64,000 nucleotides of DNA from Echeneis naucrates (Eukaryota > Chordata > Actinopteri > Carangiformes > Echeneidae), in contig NC_042525.1 in assembly GCF_900963305.1 (NCBI RefSeq), positions 9,613,421 through 9,677,420 on the forward strand, written 5' to 3'. The position numbers and the translations under genes were made by a program. Shown piece by piece: positions 14,180-32,067 of the stretch (position 1 is the first letter of the stretch; every line of letters begins with the position of its first letter). Under the pieces are notes generated by a model, which did not search any database, was not told where the DNA came from, and was given only the letters and a program-made list of their open reading frames with translations.

Positions 14180-14480
14180 GCACTAAGCGTTAGCCGTTAG
14201 CTAGCAGCTATTGTCCGCTAACAACAGCTCTCTTAGCTAACGCTAGTTTGGTAACAACATATCGTTGTTTCTCTCAGATGTCACGGGGAATGGACGGGTG
14301 GTGGGGTTGATGAAAAGCAAAGACGCATACAATGTGCTGAAAGTTTGTTGCCAGGAACTGAAATTGGTCAATATCAGCAATTAATGATATGATAGCTTAG
14401 CTTAGCTTAGCCGCGGCGTCGAGCATATCCGTAACTAACGAGCGAGCAGCTGAGATGCTAACCCTTAGCAACGAAACAAA
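14180..14480 (+). promoter_or_regulatory. Probable cuedc2 promoter or 5' UTR region, TTAGC-rich
   Basis: CpG content rises just upstream of cuedc2. Two clusters of TTAGC/GCTAGC/GCTAAC words occur, at about 14185-14245 and 14391-14475, including a head-to-tail series of AGCTT units around 14395. Similar clusters occur in dnajb12 intron 1 and upstream of spock2. No TATA box is obvious. The transcription start cannot be fixed from sequence alone. Confidence 0.4.
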
Positions 14481-14873
14481 CGCAGCGAGTTTATTATGTA
14501 GCGCTATGTGAGTGGGGTGCAAAGGATTTGCTTCGTTACACCAGTTACCTGCAGTTTTAACATGGGTGGATTTAGAAAACCATCTCCAAAGGCAGAGTGT
14601 AGCTTATTCAATTGCAACTACAGCTGTACCTGCGTCCTGGCTAACTGGTCAGAGGTCCGACAGCTGCGAGCTTTCACAACCGGGCTGCAGTCCGGGAAAG
14701 GGCTTTGGTAACCTCCTTATGTCATCTCACCACCGGGGGGAACTATATTTGGTGCATGGGTGACATGGCTGGGCTTGCTCATAGGAGGTCTGCAGTCACT
14801 GCTGATCATTTTAACCCTCTCGGCCATCTTCTGTGCTCCAGCCCGGCGCTTCCTCTGCTGCACAGGAGACACG

Positions 14874-16483
14874 ATGGACCTCCACAAAATCATCCACAGT
14901 GCGATGCACGAATTCATTCAGACTTATATTCCCGACGCAGATCTCAGGTAAGGAATCCCCTTTCTCGATTCGCGCTCTAGCAGATAGGTCTAATTTGGCA
15001 GATTTTTTTGCAGTAACTATTTTCTGTCCAATTTAATGCAGTACACTGGATGATGTTCTTCTGTCTTACATCACTGGAGTCCTGGAGGACCTTGGCTCGC
15101 AGCAGAGTGTGGAGGAAAACTTTGATGTGGAAGTCTTTGCAGAAATGTTAGAAGCTTACATACCTGGCTTTGCTGAGATTGATAGGTAAGCTGTCACACC
15201 AAACACTTTATGGTGGTGAACAGGAGCAGACAACTACATTACTGCAATGTCTACATTTGTTAGTATAAAAGTGTGTCCTTTTTTGCAGTGTAAAAGTTTG
15301 TGAAATGATGTTCAGCTTGGCTTCAAAACTAGCTTCTGCTCGGACCACAGGTACCATCTTTATTTTTATTTCTAACGCGTACAATGTTGTGGCAGCCAAG
15401 TGGTTTAAGCCTTTATATAAAATTTCTAACAAAAATTCAAATCCCAAAAAAAAAAACCTTGTCAGAAGTGACACCGAATCATGAAGCCTAACATTTATAC
15501 TTTGTGTGCTGAAGATAATGTTTGAGTTTCTGTTTTAGCTGATGGCGAAAACAGCATGCCAAAGGCAAGAACGGATGATATTTCATTGAAACTCACTAAA
15601 ATGCCCAGTGACCCTCCACTGGAAAGAGATACACAGTGCCTTAAATCACAGACAGAGGGCGCCACTGCCAAGGTGATCATGATGGTGAATGGCAGGACAT
15701 ATTTTTTTCTTTTCTTCATGCATTTGAATTTAGAAGTAATTGCAATGTGTGTGTGTGTGTGGCCAGTTACCAGTGTCTGAGTGGGAGGCCCAGGAGCAGC
15801 ACTTGCTGGAGATGTTTCCCAAGTGTAGTCTGTCTGAAGCTCGCAGTGCCCTGTCCATCGCCAAAGGAGACATGGAAGAAGCTGTGCGCCTTATCATAGA
15901 AGGCGATGTCCAACTCAGCCCCACTCCACTAAATGTTAGTCTCTGCCACCTTGCACAGAAACATTATCGCTTTGTGCCAGCCTACCCACCTTCTGTCTGA
16001 TTTAATCTGTTTTCTCAGGTAAATCATGGAAAAAGCATTTCCTCACTGGCAGACCAGAAACTGAAAGAGAGTATCCTTGAGAAGTGAGTAAGATTGCAGT
16101 TAAACTGCTGAGAGCAAAACTGGCCCCACTTCTCTGTTTCAGTGTTTACGACCTTTTTTTGGTGTTGTTTCCCCCCCCACAGGTACATGTTGGTGGACAG
16201 CGAAGAAGACAATAAAACACATCGGCCTGTCGCCCCCAAAGATGTAAGTCACTGGTTATGCTCCATATTCATACTACCTCTTTATCAAATGTCTTGTATA
16301 CATTAAAAACTGGGCATTCTGGTGTGATTACTGTAGGCACCAAAGAAGTTAGTGCGTTACCATGGTAATCAGGTTGTAACCACTAAGGGAGAGCGATACC
16401 AACTTGTGAAGAAAAACGAGGCAGAAGATATGAAGAAGACGTATGTCAACCTCAAGCCTGCACGGAAGTACAGATTCCATTGA
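14874..16483 (+). CDS. cuedc2: CUE domain-containing protein 2
   Basis: Eight coding exons join in frame: 14874-14947, 15042-15185, 15289-15350, 15539-15672, 15767-15934, 16019-16083, 16183-16243 and 16337-16483. All have GT-AG borders. They encode 284 aa, against 287 in human. The start follows the human pattern ([17 protein letters not shown] in place of MELERIVSAALLAFVQT) and has purine at -3 and G at +4. The CUE ubiquitin-binding domain spans about residues 142-186 and includes the MFPKCS motif. The conserved C-terminal tail ends in [14 protein letters not shown]2 is a known adaptor that binds ubiquitin and regulates IKK/NF-kB signalling, steroid-receptor turnover and the spindle checkpoint. 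The stretch between N-terminus and CUE domain (exon 4) is the least conserved part. The gene converges on hif1an. Confidence 0.96.
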
Positions 16484-17130
16484 TGCCGAGTACAACACTT
16501 CAAAAGCAGCTACTGACTAAATATTGTTTACACTATTAGTGATTTATCAAGTCCATTAGCCTCGATTAGTTTTTTCCACACATAAAGGAACGTATTAGTT
16601 GGTTAGTCTCTGTGGCCTAATTAAACAAAATATTACCGTTTCATGCCTTGGTTAAAACATAAAATTACAGTGTTTCTGATGGTTCACTGTTCAATTAGAA
16701 ACTTTTGAAATTTTGTGATAGTCTGGTGGAACGTTGTAACTTATGTTCTGTTTTGTGTAACAGGCTAACCTATCTACTTTTTGCCATCTCAGCAGGTCTG
16801 GTGTTGCACTGACATTACTGGCCTCTTTTGTTTTTTTATTATTATTATTATTATTCTTTTGTATTGTCTGTAAATGTAATACCATATAGATTCATAATTA
16901 TGACATAATGTTATAGAGATGGATCTATTTTTTATTTCTGTAAATAAGTCCTAGTGGTGCTGTAGAAATTCCTCTGGACATTACAAGTCACAACTGTTTC
17001 TTATGTACATAAATTATTGATGCCAATTTTATTTATAGTTCTATTTTTACATCATAGGAATAGTGCTATGTTTAGTCAAGCCTTGTGTTTTGAACAATTT
17101 GTTGTGCTACGAAACGGTTTATACTGTTTT

Positions 17131-17137
17131 AAGAGAG

Positions 17138-17180
<43 letters not shown>
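17131..17180 (+). repeat. Long poly-T tract in cuedc2 3' UTR
   Basis: A run of about 50 T is followed by a T/G-rich stretch to about 17242. If the cuedc2 transcript ends at the signal near 17631, this is a U-tract in its 3' UTR. Length is likely to vary between individuals, and sequencing error is possible. Confidence 0.9.
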
Positions 17181-17181
<1 letters not shown>

Positions 17182-17630
17182 ATTGAGTGTTTGGGGGTTT
17201 TTTTGTTTGTTTTTTTTGTTTTGTTTTGTTTGTTTTTTTTTCCAAATACCCAAAATTTGTACAGCTAGCCCCAGTAGTTGTCACCTTACAACTTTAGATG
17301 CTCTCCCCCTCGGTCGAAACACTATGACCCCCCAGTTTATGGTATTATTTATATTTACAGCAGATAGCTGATCTTTTTACAATGACAGAAAATGACATAC
17401 TGCATGGGGTATATGTTACAGTATCTTCCATGTCAGCTAAAGAATCTGGCCTGCGTTAAACAGGATAACTGACTTATCTTGGTATCTTTGCTGAACAAAT
17501 CAGGTTTGAACAAAATTATCCAGATACCTGTAGTACGTATAGAAGTTTAGTATTGCATTGAATTGTGTTCTTAACAGGTCTATAAGAGAAAGAACACATC
17601 AGGACTATGGTCTATCAGATCACTCTGGGC

Positions 17631-17636
17631 AATAAA
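17631..17636 (+). terminator. Candidate cuedc2 polyadenylation signal
   Basis: A canonical AATAAA lies about 1.15 kb after the cuedc2 stop codon. Further AATAAA words lie downstream (near 18618 and 18685), so a longer 3' UTR is possible. Confidence 0.4.
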
Positions 17637-17659
17637 GAAAGGGTTTGTGCCAATATGCA

Positions 17660-20480
17660 AATTATCATATTAGGTTTTTTTTATTATAATTTCAAAATTG
17701 GGAAAACAGATGTTAGCTCAAATCCATCCAAATGCGATTTGAAAACCTATCAATAGTAAATTTTTTATTTTTCATTTATTTATGTATACATATATTTTTT
17801 TGTAAGCACAACACATTTCTCAAAGGGTTCGCTATTGCAGGACAATAAATTCTGGCATAATGAAGTGGAGAATGGTGGCTTCCCCTTAAATGTTAAAGCA
17901 ATCATGTTGCTGAAGGACTTAATTTTGAAGTTTATTCCAACAGCATCATCTTTATTTTTTATAGAGATGTTTCGATTTACAAAGTTTCCACACATCCATT
18001 TTATCGTGAAGAGGCGCCATTTTGTGCTTTCAGGGTCTGTTTACTGATGTTACTGAAGTGGTCCTCTTGGCTCTCATCTCATTTGTGAAATTTGCTTCGC
18101 TTGTGATTGTTGATTGTGGAACTCCTAATTACGATTAGTTTATTACTCCTTGTTGATTGTATATTAGTATAACTGGGTTTGTGAGGTTTATTTTACATAA
18201 TGCAAGTTTATTTGTGTTCCCTTCAGCATCCATTTGGAGCAACTTAAACTGTTTTCAACTGGTGGTGTTGTACAGTTTTCCTGGGTGTAGTTGTAACACA
18301 ATCAAATGTCGAACAGATGTATTGTTACTGATACAGCAGTCGCAAAAATGATGGTGTTGCCATAGATCATGGAAAAGGTTTACTGAAGCTCTTGAGTCAC
18401 AACTAAGTATTAACCCCTTACTTTGAGAAACACACAATTTGTAGTAAATACTAATTTTTGTAGACAACCATTCATGTTGTACTTTTTGATTTATTCACTC
18501 ATGTTACAGAAGGAACTAATTCAAAAATTCATCATGTTTCAGCAGTCATTAAAAACTAGAACTTTGCAAACAAACAGGAACAAGATGAATGTTCCAAACG
18601 GAAAACCAGCCTCCATCAATAAAAACATGCCTCTAGTTTTATGAACCCTTTTCACTCTTTAAAGCTGTTTAATGCTAGAGTGAAAATAAATATTTTGACA
18701 GAAAAATTAAGGTTAAAAAAAAAAAAAGAAGTCCTTGCAACAATTTGTGCCATACTCACACAAGGCACATTTAGTAAACAGGCTAAATAAAACAATAGGA
18801 GGGAGATGACATCAGGTTTACTCAAGGTAAACTTTCACATTGGACATGCACTGTTCAGTCATTGTGCAATTTGTAGGAAATACATATGCACATTTTACAG
18901 CAATTCAGAGGATGAATTTGAAGCAGAAAAACTCGGTCTATTCCTGTTCAATTATGTGCTTGGATGGTGCTATTTTAAGGTGCACCATTTACTGATTTAT
19001 CCACAAGTCAAAGGTAAAGCTTTCTGCACTTGAAGATTTTCTTACTAGTTTGTATGTATGGTGTGGTTTACTACATACAATATACAATATGAAAACATCC
19101 TGCCCCTTAATTTAATGTACATTTTTACAGTTTGAGAGAGCACTTTGAACGTGGCGCATTCCACATCATCTAATTTGTAACTTAAATATGGCTGCACGGA
19201 ATTAAAAACAAGTGCATTCATGAAAGTGGACCTATGGTAATCATAAGAGCAAGTACAGGTTTCCAACTGAAATTACACATTTCTATCATTTCAGATCACT
19301 TGCTTTTTATACAATGTGCTGAATATTTCTCATTAAGTATAGTACATGGACCTGATACATTAAGCTAAACATGCAACTGCAAACCTGAACACTAGATGGT
19401 GGCCTACATGTTGCACTGCAATGATTTCTATATAAACTACATCTCCAGTGGATGGGCCTGCTACCTCAGTAATATTTTCAAATGATAATTCAAGCCACTC
19501 ACTTGACACTCTCACACTTCTAAACATCAACTGTAATCATTTTGAGAAGAGAATTTTCCTTTGATCCTTGAATTTTAACTGCATTTGCGACAAAAATTGC
19601 AGTATGAATTTCATTTTCAGTGCTACTGGCCTGCAGGACAACACAGCCAATAAAGTCCTTCAAATATGAATCAAAGAAGCAAGAGCATAAATAAAACACA
19701 AAGCGGTCACTGTGCTGAAATAATTTACCTGCAAGCCAGATATTCCTTCAGCGGTAGCTTGTACGCCCACACAATCAGTACCAGTCACAAGTTTGGACAT
19801 GCTTCGGCCAAACATGTAACTGATACTGCATCTCTGATCATATTTAATCACTGGAAAATCTATTACTATACTTGTGGTCATTTCTGCAACAAAAAATTCT
19901 TTGATCACTCTTTAACCATGCCATTCGTGAGCAATAACAGGTTATGTAGATTAAATTGATAAATATTCCAAAGACACTAAAGAGACCTGTCACCTTCACA
20001 AGTGTTAATGCATTCTGTTGTAAAACTGTTATCAAGACAATATGGTTATTCCAAGTTTAGTATTCAAGCCATGACTGTGTCACCCATTGAGTCGTTCATT
20101 AGTGGTCAAAACTTCGATGCTGCTCCAAAGGAACTGATCTCGCTTGTTTACTGACTGGGTAAGCCAGTACACCCAAATATCCATCAGCTTGAATCATGAC
20201 AGAACACTGATTCACATAAATATATCTGAACTTGAGGCAAAAGTGAAAAGACCTCTTTAAGTTGAGCAAAGTCCCATGAGCCAGTCAGACGTTTCTTCTG
20301 TATGTCACGGCTGTAAATGACAGTGGCACTCTGAGGCAGAATGGTTTCAAGATGGCCGCCTATTTGCCATGCAGTGAAATGTAACTCCAATATCAGGATA
20401 CGCATTACACACACAGCAGTCTCAGTTTAAAACGCATATAGTTTCTGAAGCAGTTTAGGCAACTTTTTCAGGGTGGGGCT
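17660..20480. other. Region between convergent cuedc2 and hif1an 3' ends
   Basis: No coding potential is recognised. The sequence is AT-rich with short homopolymers. Part of it is probably the hif1an 3' UTR, which runs leftward from 20480. Its polyadenylation site could not be placed with confidence, because candidate reverse-strand AATAAA words lie as far left as 18140-18495. A CTCF-like word (CACTAGATGGTGG) lies near 19390. Confidence 0.5.
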
Positions 20481-25868
<5,388 letters not shown>

Positions 25869-26143
25869 GGTCGTCGACGGGCGATGCCGGGCTGGTTGCT
25901 CCGTCCCGCCGTCCTCCTCCTCCTCCTCCTCCCGGTGCAAACAATGAAAGCTACCGAGCTGCCGCGGAGAAGATCATGCCCAGCTGCACAGACCGGGGGG
26001 TGGCGTCGGTGATGCTGCGGCTCCGGCTCCCTTCTGCTCGGTGGAAGTGTTTACACGCCGTGTTGACAGCCGAAAAGCAAACGACTCAAACTACACCGGT
26101 CAGGACAAACAGCTCCAGCCTCTCATGGACACCGTCTCCGATA

Positions 26144-26216
26144 GCGCCCCCCACTGGGCCGACTGAATGAATGAATGTTGGCGCTCTGATACTTCGCCTC
26201 CGCCACCAGAGGGAGG
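26144..26216. promoter_or_regulatory. Pair of CTCF-like motifs upstream of hif1an
   Basis: GCGCCCCCCACTGG at 26144-26157 and CCACCAGAGGGAGG at 26203-26216 both resemble the CTCF core (CCASYAGRKGGC) and lie on opposite strands, about 45 bp apart. This matching was done by eye and gives no proof of binding. Confidence 0.3.
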
Positions 26217-26219
26217 GTC

Positions 26220-29200
26220 GCACTTGCTTTTCACATATTTTTCAGTCGATCTGTCGTCGAAATAGAACTGAGATGACCAGAAACATTACCGTGTCAAGTT
26301 GAAAATATGGTACAGGCAGCAGTTCTTTTTCATTCATCAGTGAATTGTTTGAAGTTTTCCACTTGTAGTTAAGAAGCACGCTTTTTTTATGTAATCAATG
26401 ATGCAGGAGAAAATTTAATAACTTTACCAAGTAGTTTAAGTATAACGCCTTTGCTCAAACACAACTTAGATTTAATGACATCTACAAATCCGCAGAAATT
26501 ATCAGACTACAACAATATCAAATACATACAAAATGCGTATTTTAGTCAGAATCCTAATTACAGGTCAAAGGGTTGGGGTTCAGTGTGTAAGTTATTTTTT
26601 ACTTTTTGCTTACAAAAGGCATACATTTTTCTTTGACTTGCATGCCATTTGAAACGCATTTACATAAAATATGATGTTAGGTGCATCATAACAGCAACCA
26701 AAAATACATTTCAAAGGTCAGTTGGAGAAGTCAGAACAAGCTACATTAAAAAGAGCACCCAGCCCGAGTACTGCTTCCATGTTATCAACACCAGCGACTC
26801 TGCAGTCATTCTCTCTCTTTCTCTCTTTGTCTTTGAGTAGATACGCTTGAAATCCTAAGCCAATATTTACCGATATCATGATACCGTCCAAATGACTGTA
26901 TTGATCCCTGACCGATCATCTCTGATGAGATGGCAGGCGGCTGTGGACGCTGTACCTTGTACACTGGATTGATCAGTTGATGGAGCCTTGCTTAGTTCTG
27001 TCAATGTCAGTCTGGTATTGAACTACATGGGGTGTATGTTATCAATCACTTTGATCATTGTTACACACGACCCTTATCATTGGTGTTCAGAGGTTCAAAG
27101 ACATTTCCTAAAATCCATGTCATGGTTGTTGCGGCCCTTCAGTGGCTTCCCCCAGAGTCATCACAGCAGAATACTATTCATGAAGTTCTTTTGACATCGG
27201 CATTTAAGCCACATGCCGTCCCTCGGGCATAGAACCACAAAGCCAAAGATCAACAACCAACTTGGGGCTACCACCTGAGCCAAAGCTTCTCCTTTCCTCA
27301 AATTTTAGTAAAACCTGATTACACAACTTATGTTTTTGTTGTTTTTTTTTCCTGATTCAAGCTTTATCAGCAGACTTCCACCCCAGGCGCTAGTTTGGTC
27401 TCCCTGGTGAGTTCCCACGCTCCATGTTTCCTGTGTCAATCAGTGGGCAGAGATGAGCTGAACTGATCCTTCTGATCCTCCATGCCTCCCCTTTCACTGC
27501 AGATACCCACAGGCATGTGATTGACCACCCTAGTGATCCCCAACAAGCTGGTATCTCAATCCTGCTGATAGCAGCAAACACACTTATCACTGCTGTCCTC
27601 TTTCCGACAGATGGACTGCTGTCAAAACACACTCTCCCCTGGGAAGCTGCGGTAACAATGAAACATTTTACTGATGGGGGTGAACATCCAGTTTTCTTGA
27701 GCTTATAGCTGATGCAACAACTGCAAACAATTTCACACAACTCTACAGTTTGTCAAACATTTGAAGGGCATACGGTGGATGTCCCATCAATTTGTGCTCA
27801 TCTGTATTGGTTTTCTCTCGCATTCACTGCCCCCTCTAGGCATTTTAGGTCCTGAATCCCTAAGCCATAAATCCTATTAGTCAAGGATCCTTTGATGCAA
27901 AATAAGTCATTTTCCCATCTTCCAATGATTGCATTATCATTCACTACTTAAGTGAAATCAGCCACCTTTGTGTGAGTTTGTGACAGTTTGTTTTCAGGCT
28001 GTCTGTCCCATTCTTTTGAACATGATATCTCAATAACACTGCAAGAGGATTTTTTTTTGGGAGTGTTAAGTGTTAGGAAATTATATTTTGGTGGTCAAAG
28101 ATCAGGGTCACAATGACAAAACACAATTTTTGCATTGGAACTCATAATCTCAGTAACTGTGTTTCTATAACATTAGTTTGTTTAGTAGCAATTGACCAAT
28201 CAGAATCTTTTTTTTTGCGTAATGGCTTGAGAGGACTTCTTCAAATATTAGGGAAATATTTATTTGTACTATGTACATTTTCTTCAGAGTTCAATAATTC
28301 AGGCAAGACAAAGTTTACACGTGGTTAATATTTAATATGACTCCTGATAAAGATGGAAAAGATGGGATGTAACCTGACCCAAGTCAGGGAAGCTGAAGCA
28401 TACAAATGCAAAGCAGCAATTCTAGTTTTTTCTAATGATTGTAGTAGTGGTGTGGTGCAGAGCCAGAACAGAACAGATTAATTAATCAAAAGAAAAAACC
28501 CAATGTCATCAAACTTCAACTCTGAACAAGACTCAAAATTGACAATTCACCTCTGGTGCTTCTGCAAGAGTTCAAACTGATTTATGCAAGAAAGAAAGTG
28601 CTTCAAATCCCACTCTTGTGGTGTCAACTCTATCCCCATCACCTCAGGCTCATGTGCAAGTGCAAAGTGGACGTGGCAGGGCCAGCCTGAGAGACGGAAG
28701 TTCAGACCTGTCGGTCAGAGGTCGTGTCACTCTCTGGGTGGAGGGAAATTGCATGTCTGAGAATGATCTGTTTCACACACCAGAATAACCTGTACAATCC
28801 AGTTTACCTCCCTTCACCTTTTGTAGGGGTGCGGTGATGCATTGGAGGGAATAGCACCAATATAGAAAAAGTGAGACTTAATGGGATTAAAGATGCTAAA
28901 AACATGTTGCATGTTTTCTGTAAATCTGTTTTTTGTCATAAAATGTGATCTCTCTTCGCACAAATCTCATATTGTGATATTATTTTTCCTCTCTCAGTTG
29001 CAGCACAGTATCCAATGTTATCAAATCCTAAACTGAATTGAGGTTGATCCCCCTCTTGAATATTATCCTCTGAGTTATGTGGATGCTTTTCCTCTTCTTT
29101 CGACAGCTTTTAAACAAGACATTGAATCATTCTGATGAAAAGTCAAAGACTGGTGACACATTTTATTAAGTCCAAGTTACACACAATCAACAGGCAGGTG

Positions 29201-31303
29201 TTCAAATATTACCGTCTTCTGGTTCCAGTGTTAAACAGGTTTTATCATGTGGGTTTCACACATTTTAACTACTGTGTCATCACTTTTACATGTGGGTACA
29301 AGTAGAATAGTTAGTGCTGAGGGCAAAAAAATGTATAAAGAATGACTCATACACAAAAAAGAAGAACCACTGAATCCTGCACACTTCAACACACACGCAC
29401 ACAACGCACACAAGTTCAACTATACTTAACTTTAAACCAAAACAAATGTGCTGATTCTACTTTTTTCATCAACTTTACAATACTGCGAGGGAACATTTCG
29501 ATGCATCTTTTCTTGTAGTTCAAACCAAAACCTCCACAGAACCGCATGGCAAAAGCTTGGTATGCTGGTTGCTTTGTTTGTAAGAGGGTTTGCTGCAAGC
29601 CAGGCAGAGCAATCCAGCCAGCCCACAGGGGTCATCAGAGGAGGGAGGAGTTTTGATTATGATCATTATTCGGTAAATAAGATGTCAACAAGGTGTTTCC
29701 TTGACACTTTATTGAGTAAAAGGAGGAAGGTGCAGAAATGAACGCCCCCTTCTCAATGGGACCTCTAATCTCCTCTTTCATGTCCCATCTCCTCTGAAGG
29801 GTTTCAGCTTCAGCTGCCATGTGCTGGTTCGCCTGGTCCTGGCACTTCTTACTTGCAGGTGGGGTGAGTATCCTGGCAAGCATGTGTTTATAAAACCCAC
29901 TTGTTTGGGCACAATACTTGAACTAACTTCTTTTGAGCGAACAGTGTGAATCTGTGCAAAGCCTTTTCCCAAAGTCCTTTAGAAGGCGACAGCCCATTGA
30001 GAGTAGAGAAGAAGGGATTACCTCCCTCGACAGTGGTGCATTTCCGAGAGAGCTGATTAGCTCTGCATTCATTGTTAAATCGAGCAAAGGAAGGCCCCAG
30101 AGGAGTGAAAGGATCCAAATAGGTGGGCCCAGAAATAAAACAGCCGCAGGAAGCCCTGCACAGGCAACCCAAAGTTTTCCCAACATTTCTTTTCCCCACT
30201 CCTAAGGAGGTGCGGCGTGAAAAAGGAGATTAGCATACAAAATTAGAGGCGGGATGATTTTTAAGGGCAACTTGCCTCATGCCCTCCACCCCCACAGCCC
30301 TACTATGTCTGGACAAAGTTAATTAAACCAGTATTAAACAGTAAAGAAAGTTCCAAGCGCTTGGGAGTTAGGGGGCTCTTTGAGGATTACCACGATGAGA
30401 GAGAGAACGGGAGGTATTTGTTGAGGCAAAATTGAGAAAGAAGCGAGGGAAGCAAAGTTTTCTATTTGTGTTGCTTTGGCACAGAGTATCCTAACCCCAA
30501 TGTGAACATTGGAGCGCAAGGTTGTGTTTACTGCAGGCTATCAGGTATTACTGTAACAAAGGGTATATTAAAGAAGGAAGAGCACTCTCTTTAGCCTGTG
30601 TGATATATACGATTGAAGGATTTATTATTCTTTCATTACATTTTAATAGAAAACAAACCACCATGGCAACTAGCAATAAAGTGAAACTAGGAAATTCTGT
30701 GCAATAAATTAACAATTTACAGTACAAAGTGCTTCATTTTATGTACAATTAAATACATCAAGAGGGCAGCAAAGGTCAGGGTGTGCCAAACAACGGGACA
30801 GCAGACTGTGCCAAAATATGTAAGGATCTTTCTAATTTCATTCAAAGCAGACACAGCTGCCATATATGTAGGTCGACTGTTTACAGCACTCATGAAAATA
30901 AAACTCGACAGGTTCTTGAATATTGTGATTTTTAAAAGTTAAATTTGCTGTTGCTCAAGACTCTGATCATCCATGGTTAAAATTTTCCCCAAGGTGTGTA
31001 TGTTCGAAAATAAATAAATCGTGTTATGGATAATTTTGAAGTTAAAGAATTATCTTCAAATGCCCGGTGACTTTTCAAAATGTTGTAAAAAGTATAAAAA
31101 TATATCTTAAATACATTTATACCAAAAGTACCCTTCTCATCTTCTCTATTGTGTGGTTTTGTGCACATCCCACTATCTAGTAATACCAAATTGAAAATGA
31201 CAATGGTCTGACACAGCTAAGTTTTTTTTCCAAAACACACTATCTGAACATGCACAGAGAGTCTGGGTGCAGAGGTACAGCGGGGGAGAGATGAGGAAGA
31301 CGC
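26220..31303. other. Gene-free gap between hif1an and wnt8b
   Basis: No exons are recognised. In human this interval holds SEC31B and NDUFB8, and I see no trace of either. A TCF/LEF word (CTTTGATC) lies at 27049-27056. A CTCF-like word lies near 27830. Stop-free frames overlap at 27390-27740 but match nothing I know and may belong to a degraded dispersed repeat. The more complex block 29890-30250 could be a conserved element near the wnt8b 3' end. The part next to 31303 is likely wnt8b 3' UTR. Confidence 0.5.
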
Positions 31304-32033
31304 TCAGTGTTTCTTCCTCAGTCTGAGGTTCTTTCGGCGGCTGCCTGCACTCTCGTTCCTTCCCCTCTGACCTCCTTTCTTCACACAGAAGTACTTAGTC
31401 ACCGTCTTTCTGCACTGCTCACATTTAACCGCGCAGCACCAGTGGAATTTACAGTTACAGCTGGACACCATCTCAGCTTTGCGCTCCTCCACGGCCAGAC
31501 CGCACTCTCCACATAGCCTCTTGCAGCTCCGCTTCTCCCATTTGCTGAGGTTCTTCCCTTTCTTGAGACATTCACGTCCCTCTGTGCCTGGCAGGCCCAG
31601 AGTGCGGTTTTCCAGGCAGTAGTCAGGAGAGTCTTCGAGGTGTACCAGCTCCTTACGAGAGATGGAGCTAAAAGTCTCAGCTATCGCTCCCCGGCTGGCT
31701 GCGCTGTTTCCTGCTCCCCGGAGGAGATCCACCTTTAACGCCCTGTGGTACTTCTCCTTCAAGTAATTTCCCACCTCCCTGAACTCTGGCAGCTGCAGCC
31801 AGCAGGTCTGAGTGGTGCAGCTTCCTGACACACCGTGGCACTTACAAGTCCTCTGCATGGTCCCCTTCACAGCCTGGAGAGGTAAAGAGGAAAGATTCAC
31901 TTTACTTTCCAAAGGTGTTGGAGGATTTGATGTTCTCTTCACATTTGCATACGAGAAAAAGCAGTTGAAAAAAGGTTGTGAGCATGCACATACGGACATA
32001 CAGTACATTTATGTAGGTATAAACATAAAAGTC

Positions 32034-32067
<34 letters not shown>

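Noticed and set aside
14712-14873. In-frame hydrophobic N-terminal extension of cuedc2 that would add a membrane segment
   Set aside because: The frame is open back to a stop at 14709 but contains no ATG; it could only start at a GTG. Human CUEDC2 starts at the position equivalent to 14874.
25869-25940. Acidic (Glu-run) N-terminal extension of hif1an
   Set aside because: Its first codon is TTG, not ATG. The Glu run comes from a GAG trinucleotide repeat in the 5' UTR, and the ATG at 25868 has a strong context and matches the family start.
27390-27740. Reverse-strand 116-residue frame, considered as a new gene or a transposon fragment
   Set aside because: No domain or family recognised, no terminal repeats seen; too weak to call either way.
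29888-30205. Overlapping open frames of about 90-100 residues on both strands
   Set aside because: Frames open on both strands at once with no conserved motif suggest a noncoding block, possibly a conserved element near wnt8b.
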